Below are positions 6,422 through 12,278 of a stretch of DNA of 12,343 nt, one piece after another (position 1 is the stretch's first letter; every line of letters begins with the position of its first letter). The translations under genes and the position numbers were made by a program. The stretch is from Actinomycetota bacterium (GTDB lineage Bacteria; Actinomycetota; Thermoleophilia; Gaiellales; Gaiellaceae). Location of the stretch: positions 1 through 12,343 of the forward strand of contig JACCVK010000208.1 in assembly GCA_013698195.1 (NCBI GenBank). The letters are read 5' to 3'. The notes under the pieces are model-generated. The model did not search any database. It was not told the DNA's origin and saw only the letters and a program-made list of their open reading frames with translations.

Positions 6422-6930
6422 CCCTCCACCCGGCGCGCGAGAGCGGCAGCCATCCGCTCGAGCCCTCGCCTGGTCGGCTCGAGGTCGGCCCAGGGCGAGA
6501 GCAGGCCCTCGCTGCGGACGGCCACGACGAGTCGCGAACGCTCGTCCGAGACCTCGAACACCCGGAACGTGACCTCCTGATCGCGGAGGCCGGGAAGGAG
6601 GAGGCGATCCTCCCAGCGAAGCTTCCGGCCGGTCGCCGTCAGGAGCTCGACCGTCGCCTCGCGCAGCTCCTCTCCCGGCGGCGAGAGCACCAGCTCGAGA
6701 TCGCTGCCGATGACGATCTCACCGCGAGCACGCGTCACGTACGGATTCCACTCGTCGTAGGCGTCGAGGTCGATGAGCGCGTTCCAGACCGTCTTCCGCG
6801 AGGCGTCGATTACCTGCTCGACCGCCTTCGTCGTCGAGGGCCTGTCGAGCTTCGCACTGGCTGCGAGCGTCGCGCCGGCGAGAACGACCACGAGCGCAAG
6901 GACGCCCGCAAGGAGCACGATCCTTCTCAC
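6418..6930 (-). CDS. Membrane-anchored SRPBCC (polyketide cyclase/START-like) family protein
   Basis: A 170-residue protein with one N-terminal hydrophobic segment (IVLLAGVLALVVVLAGATLA, about 4-23) after a VRR start, followed by a START-like domain. VEQVIDASRKTVWNALIDLD (38-57) and AYDEWNPYVTRARG (57-70) are the standard opening of polyketide_cyc2/SRPBCC proteins (strand, helix, then W-N-P). ELVLSPPGEELREATVELL and LRWEDRLLLPGL fit the beta-grip. The family binds hydrophobic ligands in a deep cavity; the ligand is unknown. The topology suggests an outward-facing, membrane-tethered domain. GTG 6930 overlaps the reductase stop (GTGA); the open frame reaches 7224, but that part is Arg-rich shadow of the reductase gene. 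Placement inside a polysaccharide operon, coupled on both sides, is unusual. Confidence 0.85.
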   Translation of the reverse strand: MRRIVLLAGVLALVVVLAGATLAASAKLDRPSTTKAVEQVIDASRKTVWNALIDLDAYDEWNPYVTRARGEIVIGSDLELVLSPPGEELREATVELLTATGRKLRWEDRLLLPGLRDQEVTFRVFEVSDERSRLVVAVRSEGLLSPWADLEPTRRGLERMAAALARRVEG

Positions 6931-7841
6931 CGCGAGACCAGCCTTCGCAGCGCCCGCCGGGCGGCGCCCGCCTTCCCGCGGGTCGGCATCGAGAACGCCG
7001 TCCGGTCGAGCGTCGCGAGATCGTCCGAAGTCAGGGACACGTTGAGCGCGCCCGCGTTCTCCTCGAGATGCGAGACCGAGCTCGTCCCGGGGATGGGCAG
7101 CGCGGCGGGCGACTGCGCGAGGAGCCAGGCGAGCGAGATCTGAGCGGCGGTCGCGCCGTGACGAGCTCCGACCGCGTTCAGCGCGTCGCCGAAGGTCAGC
7201 GTCCCTTTCGCGAGAGGAGCCCACGCGACGAACACGAGTCCTCGAGCCGCGCAGAGATCCAGGACGCCGCGCGACGAGCGGTCGGCGAGCGAGAAGCGGT
7301 TCTGCACGGAGACGACCGACTCCACTGCGAGCGCCCGCAGGAGCTGCTCGACGTCGACGTTACAGACGCCGACGTGGCGCACGACGCCCTCGCGGCGAAG
7401 GTCGGCGAGCGCGCCCAGCGACTCCTCGATCGGGACGTGCGGATCGACGGCGTGGAGCTGGAAGAGGTCGATCTGCTCGATGCGAAGCCGCGCGAGGCTC
7501 GCGTGACACGAACTGCGGAGGTGCTCGGGCCGGCCGTTCCGGCTCCAGCGACCCGGGCCGCTTCGCATCAGCCCAGCCTTCGTCGCGACGACGATCCCAT
7601 CGTTTGGGTGCAGCGTCTCGCCGAGAAGGCTCTCCGCCACCTGCGGGCCGTAGGAGTCCGCCGTGTCGAAGAAGTCGACTCCGAGCTCGACCGCGCGCTG
7701 CAGCACACGCTGAGCCTCGCGCCGATCTCGCGGCTCGCCCCAGACGCCTGGCCCGGTCAGCGACATCGTCCCGACGCCGAGCCTGTGTACGTGGAGCTCG
7801 CCGAGCGCGACGGTCAACGGCTGTCCGACATCCCCGCTCAC
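6927..7841 (-). CDS. Aldo/keto reductase (polysaccharide operon)
   Basis: A 304-residue NADPH-type aldo/keto reductase with a (beta/alpha)8 barrel. The catalytic tetrad is visible: Asp59 and Tyr64 in FFDTADSYG, Lys88 in VVATKAG, His130 in LFQLHAVDP. RLGVGTMSLTGPGVWGEPRD opens the barrel. The cofactor-binding end has ALPIPGTSSVSHLEENAGA. It should reduce an aldehyde or ketone, or oxidise a sugar alcohol; the substrate is unknown. The gene lies 21 bases after the sugar-transferase stop and its TGA overlaps the SRPBCC GTG, so it belongs to the leftward operon. A role in making or modifying a sugar for the glycan is plausible but inferred. The start is GTG 7841, with a G-rich stretch about 4 bases upstream. 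Confidence 0.92.
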   Translation of the reverse strand: MSGDVGQPLTVALGELHVHRLGVGTMSLTGPGVWGEPRDRREAQRVLQRAVELGVDFFDTADSYGPQVAESLLGETLHPNDGIVVATKAGLMRSGPGRWSRNGRPEHLRSSCHASLARLRIEQIDLFQLHAVDPHVPIEESLGALADLRREGVVRHVGVCNVDVEQLLRALAVESVVSVQNRFSLADRSSRGVLDLCAARGLVFVAWAPLAKGTLTFGDALNAVGARHGATAAQISLAWLLAQSPAALPIPGTSSVSHLEENAGALNVSLTSDDLATLDRTAFSMPTRGKAGAARRALRRLVSR

Positions 7842-7862
7842 GAGACCCCCGGCTCGGCGCCG

Positions 7863-9392
7863 CTACGCGGCGTGTGACCGGAACAGCACCGGGAACGTGC
7901 GCAGGATGAGCTTCACGTCGCCCATCATCGACCAGTTGGTCACGTAGAGATAGTCGAGCGTGACCATCTCGCCGAACGGGATGCCGTCGCGGCCGAGCAC
8001 CTGCCAGAGGCCGGTGATCCCCGGCTTCAGGTTGAGTCGACGCCGGCGCCAGTCGACGACGTGCTGATCCTCCTCGAGGATGAGCGGACGCGGGCCGACG
8101 AGGCTCATGTCCCCGCGGAGGACGTTGATGAGCTGAGGAAGTTCGTCGAGCGAGTAGCGGCGCACGAACTTGCCGAAGCGCGTCACGCGCGGGTCGTCCG
8201 GGATCTTGAACATGCGCGCGTCACCGCCCTCGGCGAGGTGCTTGTTGAGCGAGGCGACCTCTGCCTTCCGCTCCTCGGCGTCGGCGCGCATCGTCCGGAA
8301 CTTGTAGATCGAGAACATGCGGTCACCGGCGCCGCGTCGCACCTGGCGGAAGAAGACGGGGCCTCTCGAGTCGAGCTTGATGCCGATCGCGATCGCAGCG
8401 AGCACCGGCGAGAACACGATGAGGCCGGCGAGCGAGACGGTCACGTCGAGCAGGCGCTTCGTCAGGAGCGCCGAGTGGGACAGGCGCAGCGGCGGCAGGC
8501 CGATCATCGGCATTCCCTCTGCTGTATGCATGCCCACGTTCGTGCCGATCACCTCGAACAGACGCGGAACGATGTCGATCTGGACGTTTTGGTCCTTGAG
8601 CGAGCGAATCAGATCGAGCGTCTCCTCGTGCGACTCGTTCGAGAAGGCGACGACGACCCGCTCGACCTCGAGAGCTCTCACGATCTCGCTCAGCCGCTCT
8701 GGCGTCCCCAGCAAGCTGAGATCGCCGAGGCCAGGCTGCCGTTCCTTCGGCTGCGCGTCCACGAAGCCCACCACGTTGAGGCCGTACTCCGGATGCTGGC
8801 GCAGCTTGCGAGCCACGAGCTGGCCGACGTCGCCGGCGCCGACGATGACGGTGTTTTGCAGGTAGATGCTGGTACGCCGGCAGATCCCCCGAGCCAGCGC
8901 TCGAAGCGACGTGATGAGCACGATCGCGAGCACCCAGAACGTGATCAGGCGCTGGAGGCTCGGGTTCGCGACCGACGTGAACGTGATGCCGAGGAAGAGC
9001 ACCCAGCTCCCGACCGTGACCAGGTGGAAGACCCGGACGAGGTCGTCCGCCGTCGAGTGGTCCGTGCGCTCCTCGTCGCTTGAGTACAAGCCATAGAGGT
9101 TGGCCGCGAGAACCCAGGCGGGCATTGACAGCAGGAAGATCGCAACCTCGAGAGCGTCGGAGACGTGGTCGTCCACCGGCGAGCCGGCCCACCACACCAT
9201 CGCCGCGACGAACGCGACGCTCAGACCGAGCATGTCGGCGAGCGCGAGCGCGCGGCGCACGAGCCAGCCGCGGCCCTGGGAACGGCCGCCGCTTCGGTGT
9301 CGCTCGATGACGTTGATCGTCTGGGCGTCGAGCCCAGGCGCGAGCTGGTCGAAAAGCTCAGCGGTCGACATGGTCGTGTCGACAACCGTCAT
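7863..9392 (-). CDS. Polyprenyl-phosphate sugar-1-phosphate transferase (WbaP/WcaJ-like initiating enzyme)
   Basis: A 509-residue initiating glycosyltransferase that transfers a sugar-1-phosphate from a nucleotide sugar to undecaprenyl phosphate. After a ~45-residue cytosolic N-terminus come four hydrophobic segments (about 46-68, 83-103, 122-142, 148-168). A Rossmann-like CoA_binding_3 domain follows, with VIVGAGDVG (182-190). The catalytic PF02397 domain starts at TKRLLDVTVSLAGLIVFSP (311-329), a re-entrant helix, with GPVFFRQVRRG, YKFRTM (363-368), the DE pair in YSLDELPQL (413-421), SLVGPRP (430-436) and KPGITGLWQV (456-465). The length and order match the long PHPT subgroup. It is the first gene of the leftward operon, with its own promoter region. 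ATG 9392 overlaps the stop of a 13-codon ORF (ATGA); ATG at codon 8 is an alternative start. Donor sugar unknown (often Glc or Gal). Confidence 0.95.
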   Translation of the reverse strand: MTVVDTTMSTAELFDQLAPGLDAQTINVIERHRSGGRSQGRGWLVRRALALADMLGLSVAFVAAMVWWAGSPVDDHVSDALEVAIFLLSMPAWVLAANLYGLYSSDEERTDHSTADDLVRVFHLVTVGSWVLFLGITFTSVANPSLQRLITFWVLAIVLITSLRALARGICRRTSIYLQNTVIVGAGDVGQLVARKLRQHPEYGLNVVGFVDAQPKERQPGLGDLSLLGTPERLSEIVRALEVERVVVAFSNESHEETLDLIRSLKDQNVQIDIVPRLFEVIGTNVGMHTAEGMPMIGLPPLRLSHSALLTKRLLDVTVSLAGLIVFSPVLAAIAIGIKLDSRGPVFFRQVRRGAGDRMFSIYKFRTMRADAEERKAEVASLNKHLAEGGDARMFKIPDDPRVTRFGKFVRRYSLDELPQLINVLRGDMSLVGPRPLILEEDQHVVDWRRRRLNLKPGITGLWQVLGRDGIPFGEMVTLDYLYVTNWSMMGDVKLILRTFPVLFRSHAA

Positions 9393-9430
9393 TCCGGCGC
9401 CCCGAACGTAGAGGCGTCAAGCCCACACAT
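9389..9430 (-). CDS. Possible 13-codon leader ORF before the sugar transferase
   Basis: On the reverse strand ATG 9430-9428 opens MCGLDASTFGAPE and closes at TGA 9391-9389, overlapping the sugar-transferase ATG (9392-9390) as ATGA. Length and junction mirror the leader ORF before the acyltransferase. Its own ribosome site is poor: the purine-rich AGGGGGAAGGGGAG lies more than 20 bases upstream of the ATG. It is reported because of the parallel, with low confidence. Confidence 0.2.
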   Translation of the reverse strand: MCGLDASTFGAPE

Positions 9431-9482
9431 GCCGCATCGGCCGTTGATCGTGCTCCCCTTCCCCCTGCGCTATGTCCCCCGC

Positions 9483-9500
9483 CCGCCGTCCGCACGGCGG
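9483..9500. other. Inverted repeat in the sugar-transferase leader
   Basis: CCGCCGT (9483-9489), CCGC, ACGGCGG (9494-9500): a perfect 7-bp stem with a 4-base loop. If transcription starts at the promoter proposed at 9509-9536, this hairpin would sit almost at the 5' end of the mRNA. There is no U-tract on either strand, so it is unlikely to be an intrinsic terminator. Confidence 0.4.
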
Positions 9501-9508
9501 CTCCTCAA

Positions 9509-9536
9509 AAACTACACCCCCACACCGAAAAAGCAA
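9509..9536 (-). promoter_or_regulatory. Candidate promoter of the sugar-transferase operon
   Basis: Reading leftward, TTGCTT (9536-9531) and TAGTTT (9514-9509) are 16 bases apart, in the only A+T-rich patch upstream of the operon. The -35 matches 4 of 6 consensus bases and the -10 has the TAnnnT form. The predicted start near 9502 gives a leader of about 110 bases. Confidence 0.35.
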
Positions 9537-9543
9537 TACCCAT

Positions 9544-9558
9544 CTCGAGGGTTTCGAG
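9544..9558. promoter_or_regulatory. Short inverted repeat upstream of the proposed -35
   Basis: CTCGA (9544-9548), GGGTT, TCGAG (9554-9558), located 8 bases upstream of the proposed -35. The position would suit an activator or repressor site, but arms of 5 bp are common by chance and no regulator is known. Confidence 0.2.
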
Positions 9559-9634
9559 CAATCTGTCCGCGCCGTACCGACGAGTCCTAGTTAGACGTCA
9601 GGAACCGACTTTTGTCAGCGCGGGATTAGACAGC

Positions 9635-10561
9635 TCACTCGCGGCTCGCGAGAAGCTCCCGGAGGTCGGCCAGCTCGTCCTTCGACAGACGCCAGGATCC
9701 AGCTTCTGCGTTGATGCGCACCTGCTCGGCGGAGGTTGCGCCCGCGATCACGGAGCCGACGGCGGGAGTCGAGACGAGCGCGCCGATGGAGAGCTCGAGC
9801 AGCGTATGACCGTGCTCGTCCGCGAACCGCTCGAGCTCCGCGACCACGCGGAACCTCTCGTCCGTCAACCGCTCGGGACGATCCGCCAGCCGGCTTCCCG
9901 GAGGAGGACGCTCGCCGCGTCGGTACTTGCCGGTGAGAAGACCGCTCGCGAGCGGGAAGTAGGGCACGAAGCCGATCTGGAGCTCCCGGCAGAGGGGAAG
10001 GACATCGCGCTCTGCCTCCCGTTGCAGCAAGCTGTACTCGTTCTGTAGCGCGACGACGGGGGTCGTGCCGTTCCGCTTCGTAAGGTCGTCGACCTCTCGG
10101 AGCTCCGCGGCGGTGAGGTTCGAGCAGCCGATGTAGCGCGCCTTTCCCTCGGACACGATCTCGTCGAGTGCGCCGAGCGTCTCCTCGAACGGCGTGACGC
10201 CATCGGGGCGGTGGTAGTAGTAGAGATCCACATGGTCGGTGCGGAGTCGCGCGAGCGACGCGTCGATCGCCCCCTTCGCGTACTCCGCCGAGCCGCGCAG
10301 CTCCCCGCTCTCGGACTGCCAGCCGAACTTCGTCGCGAGGACGACCTGATCCCGGCGGCCGTCCAGAATCTCTCCGAGAAACCGCTCGCTCTCGCCATCG
10401 CCGTACACGTCGGCGGTGTCGAAGAACGTGACGCCCTCCTCGAGCGCGGCATCGACGACCTCGCGCGTGCCCTCGAAGTCGAGCTTTCGCCCGAAGTTGT
10501 TGCAGCCGAGCCCCACGACGGAGACGACCAAATCGGATGCGCCGAGGTTCCGGTTCTCGAT
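9635..10561 (-). CDS. Aldo/keto reductase with apparent ATC start
   Basis: A 308-residue aldo/keto reductase if read from ATC 10561-10559; 298 residues from the first canonical in-frame start, TTG 10531. Numbered from ATC, the tetrad is Asp48 and Tyr53 (FFDTADVYGDGE), Lys78 (VVLATKFGW) and His117 (DLYYYHRPDG). VIAGATSAEQVRINAEA near the end is the cofactor-phosphate site. The ATC-to-TTG stretch reads ENRNLGASD and completes the usual family opening 'RxLGxSDLxVSVVGLGCNNFG', so starting at TTG would cut a conserved strand. A TAG stop lies four codons before ATC, so no ATG, GTG or TTG is available upstream. The gene is divergent from the SDR gene, with its own -10-like element, and stands apart from the polysaccharide operon. 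The substrate is unknown; the sequence is only distantly like the other reductase in this window. Confidence 0.92.
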   Translation of the reverse strand: MENRNLGASDLVVSVVGLGCNNFGRKLDFEGTREVVDAALEEGVTFFDTADVYGDGESERFLGEILDGRRDQVVLATKFGWQSESGELRGSAEYAKGAIDASLARLRTDHVDLYYYHRPDGVTPFEETLGALDEIVSEGKARYIGCSNLTAAELREVDDLTKRNGTTPVVALQNEYSLLQREAERDVLPLCRELQIGFVPYFPLASGLLTGKYRRGERPPPGSRLADRPERLTDERFRVVAELERFADEHGHTLLELSIGALVSTPAVGSVIAGATSAEQVRINAEAGSWRLSKDELADLRELLASRE

Positions 10562-10567
10562 CGCGTC

Positions 10568-10573
10568 AGCCTA
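10568..10573 (-). promoter_or_regulatory. -10-like element of the second aldo/keto reductase (leaderless type)
   Basis: Leftward TAGGCT (10573-10568) is followed by six bases (GACGCG) and then the ATC proposed as the start codon, so a transcript starting 6-7 bases after the hexamer would begin at or next to it. No good -35 is seen 16-18 bases upstream. Confidence 0.35.
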
Positions 10574-10582
10574 GAGAACTCG

Positions 10583-10621
10583 CTGCGGGGGTAATCGCAG
10601 ATCGCTCGGTTCGCAGTGCGA
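10583..10621. promoter_or_regulatory. Two inverted repeats in the reductase/SDR divergent promoter region
   Basis: CTGCG-N8-CGCAG (10583-10600) and the 11-base palindrome TCGCA-G-TGCGA (10611-10621) lie between the two divergent starts. The second directly abuts the -10-like hexamer of the SDR gene, a position typical of repressor sites. TCGCAG occurs at 10595-10600 and again at 10611-10616. No regulator gene is in the window. Confidence 0.3.
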
Positions 10622-10627
10622 TAGCGT
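10622..10627 (+). promoter_or_regulatory. -10-like element of the SDR gene (leaderless type)
   Basis: TAGCGT (10622-10627), six bases (GGCCGC), then ATG 10634. No Shine-Dalgarno precedes the ATG, which fits a leaderless mRNA. No clear -35 is seen. Confidence 0.4.
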
Positions 10628-10633
10628 GGCCGC

Positions 10634-11368
10634 ATGGCGGCGTCCTCCGGTAGCTCGCAGCTCGACTCGCTCGAGGGGCGCGTCATCGCGCTCGCAGGCG
10701 CCGGTGGGAATCTCGGACCGACTGTCGTCCGCCGCCTCGCGTCCACCGGCGCGCAACTCGCCCTCGCCGGCCGCACGCTGGAACCACTCGACAAGCTCGC
10801 AGAACAGGCAGGCGGCAAGATCGACACGCAAGCACTCGACCTCCTCGATACGGAGGCCGCCCGCGGCTGGGCGGACGGAGTCGCGGAGCGCCTCGGCGCA
10901 GTCGACGGACTCGTCCACATGGTCGGGGGCTGGCGCGGCGGGAGTCCCATCGAAAAGGCACCGCTCGAGGACTGGGACTACCTCGAGCCACTGCTGATCC
11001 GCACCCTCGTGCACGCGACCCAGTCTCTTGCGCCGCACCTACTCGCGAGCGGGCGGGGCCGCGTCGTCGTGATCAGCGCCGGGCAAGCGCAAGCGCCGAC
11101 TCATCCGAATGCGCTGTACGCCGCCGCGAAGGCCGCGGCCGAGACCTGGACGCTCGCGCTGGCCGACCGCTTTCGCGGGACCGGCTGTACCGCGAATCTC
11201 GTGGTCGTCGGCTCGATCGTCACCCCGGCGATGCGCGAGGAGAGCCCGGACAAAGACTTCTCGACCTTCACGCCGGCGGAGGAGATCGCCGAGGCCGTCG
11301 CTTACCTGAGCTCCGACGCCGCCGCCTCGATGAACGGCCAGCGCCTCACGCTTCGCGGCGCGAGCTAG
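10634..11368 (+). CDS. SDR-family NAD(P)-dependent oxidoreductase
   Basis: A 244-residue classical-type short-chain dehydrogenase/reductase. The Rossmann glycine motif is AGAGGNLG (21-28), a variant of TGxxxGxG. The second acidic site is DLLD (69-72). The strand-4 motif, usually NNAG, reads HMVGG (95-99). The catalytic Ser148 is in VVVISAGQAQ, and Tyr162 and Lys166 in LYAAAKAAAE. The C-terminal LSSDAAASMNGQRLTLRG is the standard end of the family. It oxidises or reduces an alcohol/ketone; the substrate is unknown. The first dozen residues are Ser-rich and poorly conserved, so a slightly later start is possible, but ATG 10634 fits the promoter spacing. Its TAG overlaps the stop of the convergent phosphatidyltransferase in a shared CTAG. 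Confidence 0.92.
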   Translation: MAASSGSSQLDSLEGRVIALAGAGGNLGPTVVRRLASTGAQLALAGRTLEPLDKLAEQAGGKIDTQALDLLDTEAARGWADGVAERLGAVDGLVHMVGGWRGGSPIEKAPLEDWDYLEPLLIRTLVHATQSLAPHLLASGRGRVVVISAGQAQAPTHPNALYAAAKAAAETWTLALADRFRGTGCTANLVVVGSIVTPAMREESPDKDFSTFTPAEEIAEAVAYLSSDAAASMNGQRLTLRGAS

Positions 11369-12231
11369 CCGACCGCTTGCCGGACCGCTTGCCGAACGCG
11401 GGGCCCGCGCCTGAGCTCGAGCAGCGGGAGGGCAGCCGCACACCCGAGCACGAGCCACAGGTAGACGACGGGCACTGAGAGCACGAGACAGACACCGAGT
11501 ACCGCAAGCTGGGTCGAGAGCCCGAAATTCGCGACGACGGCAGACGCAAACCCGTCGTGGTAGGCAAGCGCCCCACCCCGGCGGAGCGCCGGGTCGTCGA
11601 CACGCACCAGAAGGCGCTCGAGTCGTTTCTCGGCAAGCGCCTGGAACGCGCGATCCTGGGGCGCGAAGACGGCGCGATAGACACCGGCCAGCAGTCGCGC
11701 AAGCGCACCCTCGGAGGCCGCCGGCGGCTGCGTCACCACGGTCTCGCCGCGCATGCGGCGATGGAGCACGTCCTCGTTGAAGTCGGCGCTCAGGACGAGC
11801 GTGAGAGCGACGAGAGAGACCAGCGCGAGCGCCCAAGCACCGGTCAGGTACCCGAGGGCGACGACGAGCGCGCCGTTGACCACCAGGTCGACCTCGGTGT
11901 CGAGATACCTCCCGAGCGCGCTCGTCCGGCCGGATTTGCGTGCGAGCCGGCCGTCCGCGTTGTCGAGCACGGTCTTCAGCTGCAGGAAGAGAGCCGCACC
12001 GATGAGCTGACCGCGCGCCACCAGGTACGCGCCCGCAAGGCCGGCAACTCCGTTCGTGAGTACGACCAGCGGCGGCGGGACGCGCAGTGGAAGCAGGATG
12101 CTGACCAGAGCGCTCGCGAGCGGCCGGAAGACGAGCTCGACGAGCAGCTCGGGCCGCGAGCGGCGCCAACGCTGGCCGGCGGCCGGTGGGGCAACGCTTG
12201 CTGCGTCCTCCGACTCGGACGGCACGACCAT
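11365..12231 (-). CDS. CDP-alcohol phosphatidyltransferase family protein
   Basis: A 288-residue integral membrane enzyme of the CDP-OH-P transferase family, which joins a CDP-activated group (usually diacylglycerol) to an alcohol. The complete signature D-x2-DG-x2-AR-x8-G-x3-D-x3-D is present at Asp90, Asp93-Gly94, Ala97-Arg98, Gly107, Asp111 and Asp115. Hydrophobic segments precede it (about 41-72 and 76-88) and follow it (about 116-145 and 235-265). A soluble, charged insert at about 150-215 (DVLHRRMRGETVV to LLVRVDDPALRRGG) is longer than in the small PgsA-type enzymes, so the alcohol substrate (inositol phosphate, glycerol phosphate or other) is open. ATG 12231 has no clear Shine-Dalgarno but lies eight bases after a TACGAT hexamer. 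The gene is divergent from the dehydratase gene. Confidence 0.92.
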   Translation of the reverse strand: MVVPSESEDAASVAPPAAGQRWRRSRPELLVELVFRPLASALVSILLPLRVPPPLVVLTNGVAGLAGAYLVARGQLIGAALFLQLKTVLDNADGRLARKSGRTSALGRYLDTEVDLVVNGALVVALGYLTGAWALALVSLVALTLVLSADFNEDVLHRRMRGETVVTQPPAASEGALARLLAGVYRAVFAPQDRAFQALAEKRLERLLVRVDDPALRRGGALAYHDGFASAVVANFGLSTQLAVLGVCLVLSVPVVYLWLVLGCAAALPLLELRRGPRVRQAVRQAVG

Positions 12232-12239
12232 CGCGCACG

Positions 12240-12245
12240 ATCGTA
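12240..12245 (-). promoter_or_regulatory. -10-like element of the CDP-alcohol phosphatidyltransferase gene
   Basis: Leftward TACGAT (12245-12240), eight bases, then ATG 12231. It matches TAnnnT and 4 of 6 bases of TATAAT. The short distance suggests a leaderless or nearly leaderless mRNA; the -35 is not convincing. Confidence 0.4.
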
Positions 12246-12272
12246 GTCACGACCTGCCGCCGAGGGCATACT
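12244..12272 (+). promoter_or_regulatory. Candidate promoter of the pterin dehydratase gene
   Basis: TAGTCA (12244-12249) and CATACT (12267-12272) are 17 bases apart and each matches 4 of 6 consensus bases. Six bases (CCCGGC) separate the -10 from ATG 12279. The -35 overlaps the opposing -10 by two bases, so the two promoters would be back to back in a 47-base spacer. Confidence 0.4.
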
Positions 12273-12278
12273 CCCGGC

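Larger units (their letters stand above)
9393..9634. other. Intergenic region upstream of the leftward polysaccharide operon
   Basis: A 242-base gap, poorer in G+C than its surroundings between about 9505 and 9630. It holds a candidate leftward promoter (9509-9536), a hairpin (9483-9500), a short inverted repeat (9544-9558) and a repeated TTAGAC (9591-9596 and 9626-9631). No classical terminator for the upstream reductase gene was found. Confidence 0.5.

Noticed and set aside
6331..7143. Long forward frame opposite the GNAT, SRPBCC and reductase genes
   Set aside because: Arg-rich, no recognisable motif; the reverse strand carries coherent domains joined by GTGA overlaps.
6931..7224. N-terminal extension of the SRPBCC gene
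   Set aside because: Fully overlaps the conserved C-terminal part of the aldo/keto reductase and is Arg-rich; starting at 6930 puts a membrane anchor at the N-terminus.
8061..9083. 340-codon forward frame opposite the sugar transferase
   Set aside because: Its composition (runs of Arg, Glu, Asp, His) is that of an antisense shadow; the sugar transferase is complete on the other strand.
9483..9500. Hairpin considered as an intrinsic terminator
   Set aside because: No U-tract follows on either strand, and it lies downstream of the candidate promoter of the sugar-transferase operon.
9393..9502. Leader considered as a cyclic-di-GMP or other known riboswitch
   Set aside because: I could not find the conserved sequence blocks of the riboswitch classes I know; a covariance search would be needed.
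6927..10561. The two aldo/keto reductases as a duplicated pair flanking the sugar transferase
   Set aside because: They share only the family's catalytic motifs and differ in the rest of the sequence, so they look like independent family members.
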